64,000 nucleotides of DNA from Chitinophaga skermanii (GCF_003259335.1 NZ_QLLL01000006.1:310001-374000); one strand, 5' to 3'. Shown: positions 49,616-59,451, numbered from the stretch's first letter. Notes: generated by a model not told the origin, from the sequence alone. Translations and numbers: made by a program.

Positions 49616-51454
49616 ATGTGTGGAATAGTAGCCTACATTGGAAAACGGGAGGCTTACCCCGTTGTATTGAAAGGATTGAAAAGACTAGAGTACCGTGGTT
49701 ATGATAGCGCGGGTGTTGCCATTTGCAACGGCGAAGGTTTACAAGTTTATAAGAAAAAAGGTAAAGTATCGCAACTCGAAGAGTTTGTAACCGGTAAAAA
49801 CATGCACAGCCATATTGCCATCGGCCATACCCGCTGGGCTACCCATGGAGAACCATCTGATCGTAACGCTCATCCCCATTATTCGAGCGATTCGAAACTA
49901 GCCCTTGTTCATAACGGTATTATCGAGAACTATGCGCAATTGAAACAAGAGCTGATCAAAAAGGGTCATGTTTTCAAGAGCGATACCGATACCGAAGTTT
50001 TGATTCATTTTATTGAAGATATTAAAAATAACAACCAATGCTCGCTTGAAGAAGCGGTACGTATTGCGTTGAAAAGAGTGATTGGTGCGTATGTAATTGT
50101 GATTGTGGATGAAGATCACCCCGACACACTTATTGCTGCAAGAAAAGGTAGCCCGCTCGTTATTGGCGTAGGTAAAGGTGAACATTTCTTAGCTTCTGAT
50201 GCCTCTCCTATTGTAGAGTATACAAAAGAAGTTGTGTATGTAAACGATTACGAAATCGCGATCATCAAAGCAGATGAATTGATCTTGAAAAACATCTCGA
50301 ACGAGATTCAAACACCATTTATTCAAAAGCTCGACATTGAATTGGCGGCGATTGAAAAAGGTGGTTATGATCATTTCATGTTGAAAGAGATCTTCGAACA
50401 ACCGCAAACCATCTTCGATAGCTTGCGAGGTAGATTAGATGCAAAAAATGGTACTTTAACTTTAGGCGGTATTAGGGAATACGCAGAAGTGCTTTCGAAT
50501 GCAAACCGCATTGTGATTGTAGCTTGTGGTACCTCTTGGCACGCCGGTTTGGTAGCGGAATATATTATTGAAGAAGTTTGCCGCATACCTGTTGAAGTGG
50601 AATACGCTTCTGAATTTAGGTATAGAAACCCCGTAATTGGTCAAGGCGATGTTATTATTGCCGTATCACAATCGGGCGAAACAGCCGATACATTGGTAGC
50701 TATTGAAGCTGCGAAGGAAAAAGGCGCCATTATTTTAGGTATTTGCAACGTTGTAGGTTCTTCTATTGCACGCGCTTCGCATGCCGGTGCATACACACAC
50801 GCCGGTCCTGAAATTGGTGTAGCAAGTACTAAAGCTTTCACCGCGCAATTGGCAGTGTTGACTTTAGTGGCGCTGAAAGTGGCTACGGAAAAAGGCAGTA
50901 TCAATGAACAACGTTTCCAATATTTATTGAACGAGTTGGAAGCAGTACCAGAGAAAGTAGCAACGGCATTACAACTGAACGATCAAATTAAAGCAATTGC
51001 TGAGAAGTATAAAGATGCACGCGACTTCTTATACCTTGGTCGTGGTTACAACTTCCCTGTTGCTTTAGAAGGTGCATTGAAATTGAAAGAGATTTCGTAC
51101 ATCCATGCCGAAGGCTATCCCGCAGCAGAAATGAAACATGGCCCTATTGCCTTGGTAGATGAAAATTTACCGGTAGTATTTGTAGCTACGAAAGATTCTT
51201 ATTACGAGAAAATCGTTTCAAATATCCAAGAAATTAAGGCGAGAAAAGGTAAAGTCATTGCCATCGTAACAGAAGGTGATGAAACCATTCCAGCCATGGC
51301 CGACGACGTAATTGTAGTGCCAGAAGCTGATGAATTGGTAGCACCGATGATCTCCGTTATTCCATTACAATTACTTGCTTACTACATCGGTGTATTGAAA
51401 GGCTTCGACGTGGACAAACCGCGCAACCTGGCAAAATCCGTTACAGTAGAGTAA
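49616..51454 (+). CDS. glmS: Glutamine-fructose-6-phosphate aminotransferase (isomerising)
   Basis: A 612-residue enzyme making glucosamine-6-phosphate for peptidoglycan and lipopolysaccharide. The Cys2 nucleophile follows the initiator Met (MCGIVAYIGK). The glutaminase domain ends near 240 (HTRWATHGEPSDRNAHPH). Two SIS domains follow (about 285-420 and 455-595), with SQSGETADTL, STKAF and a C-terminal PRNLAKSVTVE that contains the isomerase Lys. Full length and canonical. It lies 21 bases before the DUF4954 gene and is probably cotranscribed with it. Confidence 0.98.
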   Translation: MCGIVAYIGKREAYPVVLKGLKRLEYRGYDSAGVAICNGEGLQVYKKKGKVSQLEEFVTGKNMHSHIAIGHTRWATHGEPSDRNAHPHYSSDSKLALVHNGIIENYAQLKQELIKKGHVFKSDTDTEVLIHFIEDIKNNNQCSLEEAVRIALKRVIGAYVIVIVDEDHPDTLIAARKGSPLVIGVGKGEHFLASDASPIVEYTKEVVYVNDYEIAIIKADELILKNISNEIQTPFIQKLDIELAAIEKGGYDHFMLKEIFEQPQTIFDSLRGRLDAKNGTLTLGGIREYAEVLSNANRIVIVACGTSWHAGLVAEYIIEEVCRIPVEVEYASEFRYRNPVIGQGDVIIAVSQSGETADTLVAIEAAKEKGAIILGICNVVGSSIARASHAGAYTHAGPEIGVASTKAFTAQLAVLTLVALKVATEKGSINEQRFQYLLNELEAVPEKVATALQLNDQIKAIAEKYKDARDFLYLGRGYNFPVALEGALKLKEISYIHAEGYPAAEMKHGPIALVDENLPVVFVATKDSYYEKIVSNIQEIKARKGKVIAIVTEGDETIPAMADDVIVVPEADELVAPMISVIPLQLLAYYIGVLKGFDVDKPRNLAKSVTVE

Positions 51455-51475
51455 TGAATCGTTAAAAGGAAGCGT

Positions 51476-53695
51476 ATGAACCGTATTTTAAGAAAACCGT
51501 TGAAAGATTTAGGTTATCATTTTATTGATGACAAATATTTGCCAAGCGGTAAAAATGAGTATTACTTGCGCGATCAGCAACGTGGGAACGACAACGTGTA
51601 TAGAAAGTTGACCGCCCAAGAAATTGAAGCCCTCGTTCGGAATGACAATACTTCCGACGATTGGAATAATATATTTGTAGCTAACGAGTTTAACCCGCAA
51701 CTCGTGCAGCACTGTCACTTTTTCGGGATGGTGCGCATAGGCAAATTGGAACCTTACTTTTTGGAATTCCATAATTTACGTTTGCCTGTAGGTTTATATA
51801 ATAGTACGATCTCATCTTGTGATTTTGGCGACAACATTGTTGTGCACAACGTCAATTTCCTATCACATTTCATCATAGGTAACGAAGTAATGATTGCCAA
51901 TGTGAATGAAATGGCCACAACGGATTATGCAAAATTCGGGAATGGTATTACGAAAGAAGGGGAAGATGAATCGGTTAGAATTTGGATGGAATTGTGTAAT
52001 GAAAATGGTGGTAGAAGCGTGATGCCATTCGACGGTATGTTACCGGGCGATGCATGGCTATGGACGCGCCACCGAGCCGATGATGTATTACAAAATCGAT
52101 TCAAGCAATTCACCGAAAAACAATTCGATCGTAAGCGTGGCTATTATGGCATGGTAGGTGATCGTACGGTGATTAAACATTGTAACATCTTGAAGGATGT
52201 AATCATCGGAAGTGATGCTTACATTAAAGGTGCCAATAAAGTAAAAAATGTAACGGTTAATAGCAGTGCAGAAGCACCTTCGCAAATTGGGGAAGGCTGT
52301 GAAATTGTGAATGGTATTATCGGTTACGGTTGTAGGATTTTTTATGGTGTGAAAGCGGTACGTTTCGTAATGGCTTCACATTCGCAATTGAAATATGGTG
52401 CGCGTTTGATTAATTCTTACTTGGGTAACAACGCTACTATTTCTTGTTGCGAAGTATTGAATTCACTCATCTTTCCAGCGCACGAACAACACCACAATAA
52501 CTCTTTCTTGTGCGCGGCAACGATTATGGGTCAGAGTAACATGGCGGCAGGTGCTACCATTGGCTCTAACCACAATTCGCGTGGCGCCGATGGTGAAATT
52601 GTAGCTGGTCGTGGTTTCTGGCCAGGGCTTTCTGTTACCTTGAAACACAATTCCCAATTTGCCTGCTTTACCTTGATCTCGAAAGGTAACTATATGCATG
52701 AACTGCGTATGCCTTTCCCATTCAGTTTGGTGTTGAATGATGATCATACGAATACATTGAAGATTATGCCAGGGTATTGGTTCATGTATAACATGTATGC
52801 ATTAGCCCGCAATAGCTGGAAATATGTAGATCGTGATCGACGTACAGATAAAACCCAACACATCGAATACGACTACCTAGCACCAGATGCCATAGAAGAG
52901 TTACTACATGCTTTACCTGTGTATGAAACAGCCGTTGGTGAAGCTTACCAGTTACAGCATAATCTTTCATTAGAAGAAGATTTGCGCGCTATTGGTAAGA
53001 ACTTATTGCTCACCAACCCGGCAGCAGTAGCAGGCTTGAAAGTATTTGTAAAAGGCATAGAGAATAGTAACCGACCTGTTGAATTGCTGAAACTGCACCG
53101 TTCGTATCCATTATTCCGCTCGTTGATTATACTGTACGGGGTACAAAATTTAGTGAATAATGCAGCTGCGTTTCAACTGAATGATCTACCCGCTTTACGT
53201 GCATGCTGTAAAGATGCGAAACGAGAAGACTGGAAGAATATTGGTGGACAGTTAATGCCGGCTTCGCATTTACAGCGTATTGTGAACGATATTAAATCGG
53301 GTGAGATTGCAAGTTGGAATGCTTTGCACGATCATTACCGAATCGAAAGCAATAACTACAAGAAGCATAAACTACAACACGCCCTTGCGAGCATGTTACA
53401 AATCGCCGGCCTTTCCGCCGACGAACTCGATGGCAACAACTTGCAAAGCCTATTCGACATTGCCATAGAAACACTTGAAACCATTACCCATAACATCCAC
53501 CATTCCCGCGAAAAGGATTATAAAAACCCGTTCCGCCAAATGACGTATGAGAACATGGAAGAGATGGAAAAAGTATTAGGCAAATTTTCCAGCAACGGCT
53601 TCATTAACGAAACCAAGGAAATATTAGCCGGCTTTAAAGAAGCAGCAAAAAGTACCTTGCAAAATTTTCAACTTGTAATGGCTACTTCAAAATAA
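51476..53695 (+). CDS. DUF4954 family protein (left-handed beta-helix)
   Basis: A protein of 739 residues matching DUF4954. A central hexapeptide-like solenoid lies at about 190-400 (NILKDVIIGSDAYIKGANKVKNV, then GEGCEIVNGIIGYGCRIFYG, ending NNSFLCAATIMGQSNMAAGATIGSNHNSRG), the type of fold found in sugar nucleotidyl- and acyltransferases. The C-terminal third is helical. It follows glmS by 21 bases, so a role in amino sugar or cell-envelope metabolism is plausible; no reaction is known to me. Confidence 0.9.
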   Translation: MNRILRKPLKDLGYHFIDDKYLPSGKNEYYLRDQQRGNDNVYRKLTAQEIEALVRNDNTSDDWNNIFVANEFNPQLVQHCHFFGMVRIGKLEPYFLEFHNLRLPVGLYNSTISSCDFGDNIVVHNVNFLSHFIIGNEVMIANVNEMATTDYAKFGNGITKEGEDESVRIWMELCNENGGRSVMPFDGMLPGDAWLWTRHRADDVLQNRFKQFTEKQFDRKRGYYGMVGDRTVIKHCNILKDVIIGSDAYIKGANKVKNVTVNSSAEAPSQIGEGCEIVNGIIGYGCRIFYGVKAVRFVMASHSQLKYGARLINSYLGNNATISCCEVLNSLIFPAHEQHHNNSFLCAATIMGQSNMAAGATIGSNHNSRGADGEIVAGRGFWPGLSVTLKHNSQFACFTLISKGNYMHELRMPFPFSLVLNDDHTNTLKIMPGYWFMYNMYALARNSWKYVDRDRRTDKTQHIEYDYLAPDAIEELLHALPVYETAVGEAYQLQHNLSLEEDLRAIGKNLLLTNPAAVAGLKVFVKGIENSNRPVELLKLHRSYPLFRSLIILYGVQNLVNNAAAFQLNDLPALRACCKDAKREDWKNIGGQLMPASHLQRIVNDIKSGEIASWNALHDHYRIESNNYKKHKLQHALASMLQIAGLSADELDGNNLQSLFDIAIETLETITHNIHHSREKDYKNPFRQMTYENMEEMEKVLGKFSSNGFINETKEILAGFKEAAKSTLQNFQLVMATSK

Positions 53696-53717
53696 AAAAT
53701 GCACACAAACACCAGCT

Positions 53718-53749
53718 AAAAGGTCGTTCCATTTTGGAGCGACCTTTTT
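53718..53749 (+). terminator. Terminator after DUF4954
   Basis: Stem AAAAGGTCGTTCC/GGAGCGACCTTTT (one T/G wobble), loop ATTTT, closing the glmS-DUF4954 transcript. Confidence 0.92.
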
Positions 53750-53811
53750 GTTTACAAGCAAATACTTTTCGATAATTTTGTTATCCTAGGAACATTATAA
53801 AACAACAGCTT

Positions 53812-54390
53812 ATGGAAAAGACACGATGCGCATGGTGTTTAAAAGATGATTTATATAAGGATTACCACGACCATGAGTGGGGAAAACCTCAACACAACGA
53901 CACCCATTTATTTGAAATGATTAACCTCGAAGGTGCGCAGGCCGGTTTAAGTTGGTACACTGTTCTAACGAAACGAGAGAACTACCGTATAGCATTTGAT
54001 TTTTGGGATGCAGCGAAAATCGCCCAATACGACACCCAAAAAATTGAAAGTTTGCTACTAAACCCCGGTATTATTCGTAATAAATTGAAAGTGAATGCTG
54101 TAGTATCGAATGCAAAAGCATTTTTAAAGGTAAAGGAAGAGTTTGGCAGCTTTGACAGGTATATCTGGTCGTTTGTGAACCACCAGCCTATTATGAATCA
54201 TTTTACCTCGTTAAGCCAAGTACCTGCTAAAACTACGATTTCCGATGCCATGAGTAAAGATTTACTGAAGCGTGGGTTCAAATTCGTAGGCTCTACGATT
54301 TGTTATGCATTTATGCAGGCTACAGGCATGACAAATGATCATGTGACTACTTGTTTCACCCGCACCCAGAAAAGTGCTAAAAAGAAGTAA
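53812..54390 (+). CDS. tag: DNA-3-methyladenine glycosylase I
   Basis: A 192-residue base excision repair enzyme removing 3-methyladenine from DNA. The N-terminal RCAWC and DHEWG, then LEGAQAGLSW with the catalytic Glu, and the C-terminal MTNDHVTTCFT (zinc His and Cys) match the Tag family. Length is typical. Monocistronic between two terminators. Confidence 0.95.
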   Translation: MEKTRCAWCLKDDLYKDYHDHEWGKPQHNDTHLFEMINLEGAQAGLSWYTVLTKRENYRIAFDFWDAAKIAQYDTQKIESLLLNPGIIRNKLKVNAVVSNAKAFLKVKEEFGSFDRYIWSFVNHQPIMNHFTSLSQVPAKTTISDAMSKDLLKRGFKFVGSTICYAFMQATGMTNDHVTTCFTRTQKSAKKK

Positions 54391-54400
54391 AAACGCATAA

Positions 54401-54437
54401 AAAAAGCATCGACTAGCTAGCTGGTCGATGCTTTTTT
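54401..54437 (+). terminator. Terminator of tag
   Basis: Near-perfect stem AAAAAGCATCGACTAGC/GCTGGTCGATGCTTTTT with a two-base loop and T6. It can act both ways. Confidence 0.93.
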
Positions 54438-54525
54438 GTTTAAAGTTGAGAAATTCTTCGATTTGGAATGTGGACCTTTATCCCCTAAATAACAATTCTT
54501 TATAAATCCCGGTCCACGGTTGCCT

Positions 54526-54960
54526 TCAATTGATGGCCATTTGTTGCGAGTCTATTAGGCTGGTGGCATATTCTTTACTCACCACTTCTACCTTCACCCG
54601 GGCAAGGCCCCAATGAAAGAAACCCAATTTTTTTGCGGCCGCTTGGGTTAAATCGAGTACACGCTTATTAGCAGCATGTAAACGATCCGTGATCTTAACG
54701 ATCGTCCATTTTTGGTTCCGCGTATTGGTCACTTTTACATAAGTGCCTAAAGGCAGCTTATTATGAGCAGCAGTGAAAGCCGAATTGTCGAACACTTCGC
54801 CGCTAGCTGTTTTACGACCATGAAATTTGTCGGCATAATAAGATGCCGTGCCCACTTCTTGTTTCACCTGGGCTTGTGTATGCATTACTGAAAAAGGCAA
54901 CAACATCATTACCAACACACAACACTTTGTAAATAGCTTTAACACATTTCCTTTTTTCAT
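54526..54960 (-). CDS. RlpA-like septal lytic transglycosylase
   Basis: A protein of 144 residues. A signal peptide (MKKGNVLKLFTKCCVLVMMLLPFSVMHTQA) is followed by a DPBB/RlpA domain (GTASYYADKFHGRKTASGEVFDNSAFTAAHNKLPLGTYVKV). The active region reads VKITDRLHAA, close to the usual V-x-I-N-D-R-G, so the catalytic Asp is kept. No SPOR domain is fused. It acts on peptidoglycan during division or turnover. The ATG at 54960 begins the signal; 54978 would add six residues. Confidence 0.85.
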   Translation of the reverse strand: MKKGNVLKLFTKCCVLVMMLLPFSVMHTQAQVKQEVGTASYYADKFHGRKTASGEVFDNSAFTAAHNKLPLGTYVKVTNTRNQKWTIVKITDRLHAANKRVLDLTQAAAKKLGFFHWGLARVKVEVVSKEYATSLIDSQQMAIN

Positions 54961-55087
54961 AAGGCTAATAGTTTGCAAAAACCATGCTAGGTTGCTGGGT
55001 GAAGAATTATTGTAACAGCGCTTTCACATATACCCAAATAATGACCTATAAAGAAACAAAGATGTTTAAACAAGGGTTCAGCGAAGC

Positions 55088-56140
55088 TCAATCGGTGATC
55101 AATTCTTCTGCTAACGCTTTGTTATTAATGAAGTTAAGATCGGTGAGCGTGTTGAGGAATTGATATAAGTTTTGTTGATCTTGGGTTGACAATTGTAGGC
55201 CATTACGTACCAACGGATCTACTGTAGGCGATAATTCTATACCAGAATTGTAATGTTCGAACACCAAATAAATATTGTAGAAGCGCCCATCGTGCATATA
55301 TGGCGGGCTTTTAATCACATTTCGAAGCGAGGGCACTTTAAACTTTAGATAGTCGTTGGTGCTATTTGTAATACGCATTCTTCCTACATCGTCTAAAAAA
55401 GTATTGTATGGCAACCCGTTATTCCTAAAAGTTTGGTCGGTAAAAAGCGGCTCTTTATGGCAGCTAGCGCATTTGGCCTTGAATATTGTGTACCCTGCTG
55501 CTTCACTCGTTGTAAACTGTACATTTCCAATCTTATTTACTACGCTGTCGTACTTAGTTTCAAAACTATTCATGGTGGCCATGAATTGTACTAAGGCTTT
55601 GAATAGTCGTTCTGTTGTAATTTCTTCCGTACCGAAGGCTGCTTTAAACATACCTCGGTACTTCGTATTATTACGCAGTTTGGAAAGCACATTCTCCAAT
55701 GTTTCACCCATCTCGTTTTCGTCGGTAATAGGCGTTAAAGGTTGCACCTCTAAATGATTCACACCCCCATCCCACATAAAGCTAGTTTGCCAAATAAGGT
55801 TGAATAAGCTCGGTACGGTGCGAATACCAGTCCTGTTATCAATACCATGACTTAATGGATGATCAAAATGTGCAAATGCTGCGAATTGTTGGTGGCAGAA
55901 CCCACAAGAAATAGTACCATCTCGTGAAAGGCGGGGATCGTAAAAAAGTCTTTTCCCTAAAGCAATGCCGTTTTTTGTTAATTTATTGTTGGCGAAGGAA
56001 TAGGTAGGTGTTGGAAAATTAGGCGGTAATTTCAATACATAATCGCCTGTTACGGGTGCGACATCATCCTTTCCTGGTGAGCATTGGTAAAGCAACCAGC
56101 AAATGGCAAGAAAATAAATGATATAGATCTTTTTACCCAT
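55088..56140 (-). CDS. MbnH-like di-haem cytochrome c peroxidase family protein
   Basis: A lipoprotein (lipobox YQC, Cys20) of 350 residues with two haem c sites, CGFCH (79-83) and CASCH (224-228). It follows the bacterial di-haem cytochrome c peroxidase/MauG fold. As it lies directly behind an MbnP-like protein with a one-base overlap, it is best read as an MbnH. MbnH enzymes oxidise a specific Trp of MbnP to kynurenine rather than detoxify peroxide, and the pair is linked to copper handling. Confidence 0.85.
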   Translation of the reverse strand: MGKKIYIIYFLAICWLLYQCSPGKDDVAPVTGDYVLKLPPNFPTPTYSFANNKLTKNGIALGKRLFYDPRLSRDGTISCGFCHQQFAAFAHFDHPLSHGIDNRTGIRTVPSLFNLIWQTSFMWDGGVNHLEVQPLTPITDENEMGETLENVLSKLRNNTKYRGMFKAAFGTEEITTERLFKALVQFMATMNSFETKYDSVVNKIGNVQFTTSEAAGYTIFKAKCASCHKEPLFTDQTFRNNGLPYNTFLDDVGRMRITNSTNDYLKFKVPSLRNVIKSPPYMHDGRFYNIYLVFEHYNSGIELSPTVDPLVRNGLQLSTQDQQNLYQFLNTLTDLNFINNKALAEELITD

Positions 56141-56892
56141 TAATTATGATTGATAAAACTGAACATTTTGGCATAGTGTTGCGCAATATTGTACGCTGGT
56201 TCGCCTGGCGTATGAATAGTAGCAATTGTTGTAAAACTGAGCGGAGTAGGCCCATCCATCCATTTGGCAACATCGGCATTTAAACGCAAGGAAGTAATTT
56301 TTCCGCCTTCTATATGAATATTGGAAGGAAAGCTAACTGTGATATACTGTTGTACTTTGAACGGCCCTTCATAGCCACCAATATGAAAAGTGAATGCTTT
56401 TGTGGGTTCTTTAGAAGCGGGGGACACACCTTCTAGTTTTGCCATAATATAACCGCTATTCCAGCTCCAGAACATACCATTTAAAGGATCTAAGGCACCA
56501 CTTTGTATACCGCTATTATTCCGGGCAGAATCTACGCCCAGCATAAATTGAATAGCATTTACTTCGTATGACTTCGGAATAGTAAGTGTTATGTTTTTAG
56601 TAGCAGGGGCCGACTCATCTACAAGGAAATATTCAGCTGGTAAAGTAACGACGCCTAACGTGGTGATGAGTTTAAAATTGCTAAGATAATATTTGAAAGT
56701 TTTTACGGTGAAGTCTTCCCCGTAGGTGTTTTGATATGTAGTATTCTCCAAATTCAGCACTTTACTGCCTACGCTATGTTGCAGTTCGATTTGTACTTGA
56801 GCACTAGGCTGATCAACATCTGTTTTCTTGCTGGAACAAGCCACCAAGAAGAATAGAGCGTGTAATAGCGCGATTGGGTAACGTGTTTTCAT
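56140..56892 (-). CDS. MbnP family copper-related protein
   Basis: A lipoprotein of 250 residues (lipobox LVAC, Cys19). The MbnP outline is clear: FKYYLSNFKLITT, then LGVDSARNNSGIQSGALDPLNGMFWSWNSGYIMAKLEG, then FHIGGYEGPFKVQQY. The FWSW pair (Trp142, Trp144) lies in the stretch where MbnP proteins carry the Trp that MbnH oxidises to kynurenine, which helps bind copper. Its stop overlaps the start of the MbnH gene by one base. No methanobactin biosynthesis genes are in the window. Confidence 0.88.
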   Translation of the reverse strand: MKTRYPIALLHALFFLVACSSKKTDVDQPSAQVQIELQHSVGSKVLNLENTTYQNTYGEDFTVKTFKYYLSNFKLITTLGVVTLPAEYFLVDESAPATKNITLTIPKSYEVNAIQFMLGVDSARNNSGIQSGALDPLNGMFWSWNSGYIMAKLEGVSPASKEPTKAFTFHIGGYEGPFKVQQYITVSFPSNIHIEGGKITSLRLNADVAKWMDGPTPLSFTTIATIHTPGEPAYNIAQHYAKMFSFINHN

Positions 56893-56993
56893 AAAGGAAC
56901 CGGGTGTATTTGAAGTTACAACAAATATTCGAGCTTTTAAGTTGTGCCATTGTGATGATTTTATGCGTTAAATTTAAGTTCAATTCCAACACT

Positions 56994-57317
56994 ATGGCTT
57001 ACAATATCGACTTAGCAACCCGCATGCGCAAAGCGCTTAGTAAACATGTTGATTTTGAAGAAAAGAAAATGTTTGGCAAACTGGCTTTTATGGTGAGAGA
57101 TAAACTGTGTTTGTCTGTGGGGATGAATAAGATGATGTGCAGAGTTGATCCTGCGTTACACGATGAGTTGATTCAAGCACCGGGGTGCAAAACGGTGATC
57201 ATGGGAGGAAAAGCTTACCCGGGGTATATTTACGTGGCTGTAGAGAATGTGCAATCGGCAAAGAGCTTGGATTATTACATTGGGCTAGCGTTACAATTTA
57301 ATGCGCGCATTACGTAA
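56994..57317 (+). CDS. TfoX N-terminal domain protein
   Basis: A 107-residue protein with the TfoX/Sxy N-terminal fold: KMFGKLAFMVRDKLCLSVGMNKMMCRVDP, then GKAYPGYIYVAVENVQSAKSLDYYI. Proteins of this size without the C-terminal half are common and need not control competence. The ATG at 56994 is preferred over 56904, since the longer N-terminus has a membrane-like but unlikely composition. Divergent from the MbnP gene. Confidence 0.85.
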   Translation: MAYNIDLATRMRKALSKHVDFEEKKMFGKLAFMVRDKLCLSVGMNKMMCRVDPALHDELIQAPGCKTVIMGGKAYPGYIYVAVENVQSAKSLDYYIGLALQFNARIT

Positions 57318-57328
57318 CTACTATATAA

Positions 57329-57365
57329 AAAGCGGGCAAACTGTAACAGTCTGCCCGCTCTAATT
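57329..57365. terminator. Terminator between the TfoX-like gene and fucP
   Basis: Stem AGCGGGCAAACTG with CAGTCTGCCCGCT (one mismatch), loop TAA, 57329-57357. A-tract on one side, T-tract on the other; it ends both convergent transcripts. Confidence 0.9.
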
Positions 57366-57381
57366 TTTATGCTAATAAACT

Positions 57382-58635
57382 TTACTTCACCGATTTCACC
57401 TTATACCCTGCAACACCAAAATATAGTACCACTACGAAACAAACCAAAGGCACAATAAAGCCCGTAGCCGTTGAAGTTGCAGCACCAATTTTTCCCATCA
57501 CCAAAGGCAACAAAGCACCCCCTACAATCGACATTACCAAGTAAGAAGAACCTCTCTTCGTGTGCGAGCCAAGGTGCTTAATACCTAATGCAAAAATCGT
57601 TGGGAACATAATCGACATAAAGAAGAAAATACCCACTAGGGAATACACAGCAAATGCACCGTTATGCGCAAACATAACAATAGCAGAAAGTATAATATTG
57701 ATTAACGCATACACACTTAATAATGTATGTGGCGCAATTGTTTTCATTAATGCAGCGCCTACGAATCGACCGATCATAAATAAGAACAAGCCAATCGACA
57801 AGTAGAAGGCAGCATCTTTATTACTTAATCCTTCCCAATATTCAGTGGCATAGTTAATAAACACAGCACCTACACAAACTTGTGCAGCTACGTAAAAGAA
57901 TTGTGCTACTACGCTCCAAATGAAGTGTGTTTGTTTTGCTAATGGAATATCTTTTACTTCATGCGCTGCATTTTCTTCATTTGCTTCTTGGATTTCCGGG
58001 AGTTTAGTAAACATAAATAGTACAAGTAATGCTAATACTACGAAGCCCAATACTACGTACACCCATTGTACAGAGCTTAAATCGTTGTGCGCCGTTCCTT
58101 CTTCTGGGAAGAACACTTTTCCTCCTAAAATAATCGCACCAAATGAACCTAATCCATTGAAACATTGTGATAAATTCAAACGACGTTCGCTTGTAGCCGG
58201 ATCCCCTAATACTGCTGCATACGGGTTCGCTCCTGTTTCGAGGAATGATAAGCCGGAAGCCAGTACAAATAAAGCGCCCAAAAACGCGTAGTAGTTCAAT
58301 GATTGGGCCGCTGGATAAAACAAAAATGCGCCGATGGTAAATAGTAACAAGCCCAACAAAATGCCGCTCTTGTAACCAAATTTCTTCATGACGATACTAG
58401 CCGGGATGGCCCAAATAAAGTAGGCACCAAAATAGGCTAATTGTAAAAAGTAGCTTTCATCTTGTGGAATCTTCATGGCTTCTTGGAAGTGCTTGTTCAA
58501 TATGTCTAATAAGCCATATGATGCGCCCCACATGAAGAATAAGCTGGTCACTAAAATAAATGCAAACCTGTAGTTGTTTGAACTGGTCTGCTTGCTTGTC
58601 GTGGAATAGGTGGAAGTAGTTGTGCCGCCAGCCAT
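57382..58635 (-). CDS. fucP: L-fucose permease FucP
   Basis: A major facilitator transporter of 417 residues with about twelve membrane helices. It begins RFAFILVTSLFFMWGASYGLLDILNKHFQ, the signature of FucP (fucose:proton symporter). Asp46 of the E. coli protein is matched in this stretch by LLDILNKH. It is the last gene of the fucose cluster on the minus strand and supplies the substrate for the other enzymes. Confidence 0.93.
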   Translation of the reverse strand: MAGGTTTSTYSTTSKQTSSNNYRFAFILVTSLFFMWGASYGLLDILNKHFQEAMKIPQDESYFLQLAYFGAYFIWAIPASIVMKKFGYKSGILLGLLLFTIGAFLFYPAAQSLNYYAFLGALFVLASGLSFLETGANPYAAVLGDPATSERRLNLSQCFNGLGSFGAIILGGKVFFPEEGTAHNDLSSVQWVYVVLGFVVLALLVLFMFTKLPEIQEANEENAAHEVKDIPLAKQTHFIWSVVAQFFYVAAQVCVGAVFINYATEYWEGLSNKDAAFYLSIGLFLFMIGRFVGAALMKTIAPHTLLSVYALINIILSAIVMFAHNGAFAVYSLVGIFFFMSIMFPTIFALGIKHLGSHTKRGSSYLVMSIVGGALLPLVMGKIGAATSTATGFIVPLVCFVVVLYFGVAGYKVKSVK

Positions 58636-58665
58636 GTTGGTTGTTTTTAGGTTATGAAGAAAGGA

Positions 58666-59451
58666 TTATTGCTTGATAGAACGATCGAGGTGCGTATAAC
58701 CACCATCGACATACAAAATTTGTCCTGTTGTATGTGATGATCTTTCACTAAGTACAAACACGCTTGTATTCGCAATTTCTTCGCTGGTGGTCATTCTTTG
58801 TTCAAACGGGATATTGGCTGTAATACTTGCCAATTTCTCTGCTGGGTTTGGTAAAGAATTGATCCATGTTTCATATAATGGCGTCCACACTTCTGCAGGA
58901 ATTACCGTGTTTACGCGGATACCATATTTCAACAACTCTACTGCCCATTCGCGGGTAAGTGCATTAATAGCACCTTTACTAGCCGCGTAACCGCTTGTGT
59001 TACCTTGGCCGGTGGTAGCTACCTTAGAACCAATATTTAAGATGCTGCCTTTTGTAATTTTTAAATAAGGTAAAGCATAGTGTGCCATGTTGTAGTAGTG
59101 TGATAAATTGTGTTGCAACGATTGCATAAATGCACCAGGCGCACCATTTTCTAAGCCAACACCATCATTAGCCCCGGCATTGTTCACAATACCATCTATT
59201 CTTCCGTAGGCTGTAACACATGCATCTACTACTTTCTTACAATCCTCTACCTTTCCCAATTCTGCTTGTACGGCCAATGCTTGGCCACCTTTCGCAATAA
59301 TGCTTTGAACAGTGATATCGTTATCCTGTGCATTTCTACCAGCAATAACCACGATGCCCCCTTCTGCTGCGATTAATTGAGAAATGGCTTCGCCAATACC
59401 TTTAGCGCCGCCTGTTACGATGTAGACTTTATTTTTTAATCCTAAATCCAT
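58666..59451 (-). CDS. L-fucose dehydrogenase (SDR family)
   Basis: An SDR of 261 residues. The cofactor loop is GGAKGIG (14-20). The catalytic Ser142, Tyr155 and Lys159 are in GSKVATTGQGNTSGYAASK. The closing VDGGYTHLDRS is typical. In this context it most likely oxidises L-fucose to L-fuconolactone. It lies between the transporter and the lactonase, with gaps of 30 and 21 bases. Confidence 0.88.
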   Translation of the reverse strand: MDLGLKNKVYIVTGGAKGIGEAISQLIAAEGGIVVIAGRNAQDNDITVQSIIAKGGQALAVQAELGKVEDCKKVVDACVTAYGRIDGIVNNAGANDGVGLENGAPGAFMQSLQHNLSHYYNMAHYALPYLKITKGSILNIGSKVATTGQGNTSGYAASKGAINALTREWAVELLKYGIRVNTVIPAEVWTPLYETWINSLPNPAEKLASITANIPFEQRMTTSEEIANTSVFVLSERSSHTTGQILYVDGGYTHLDRSIKQ

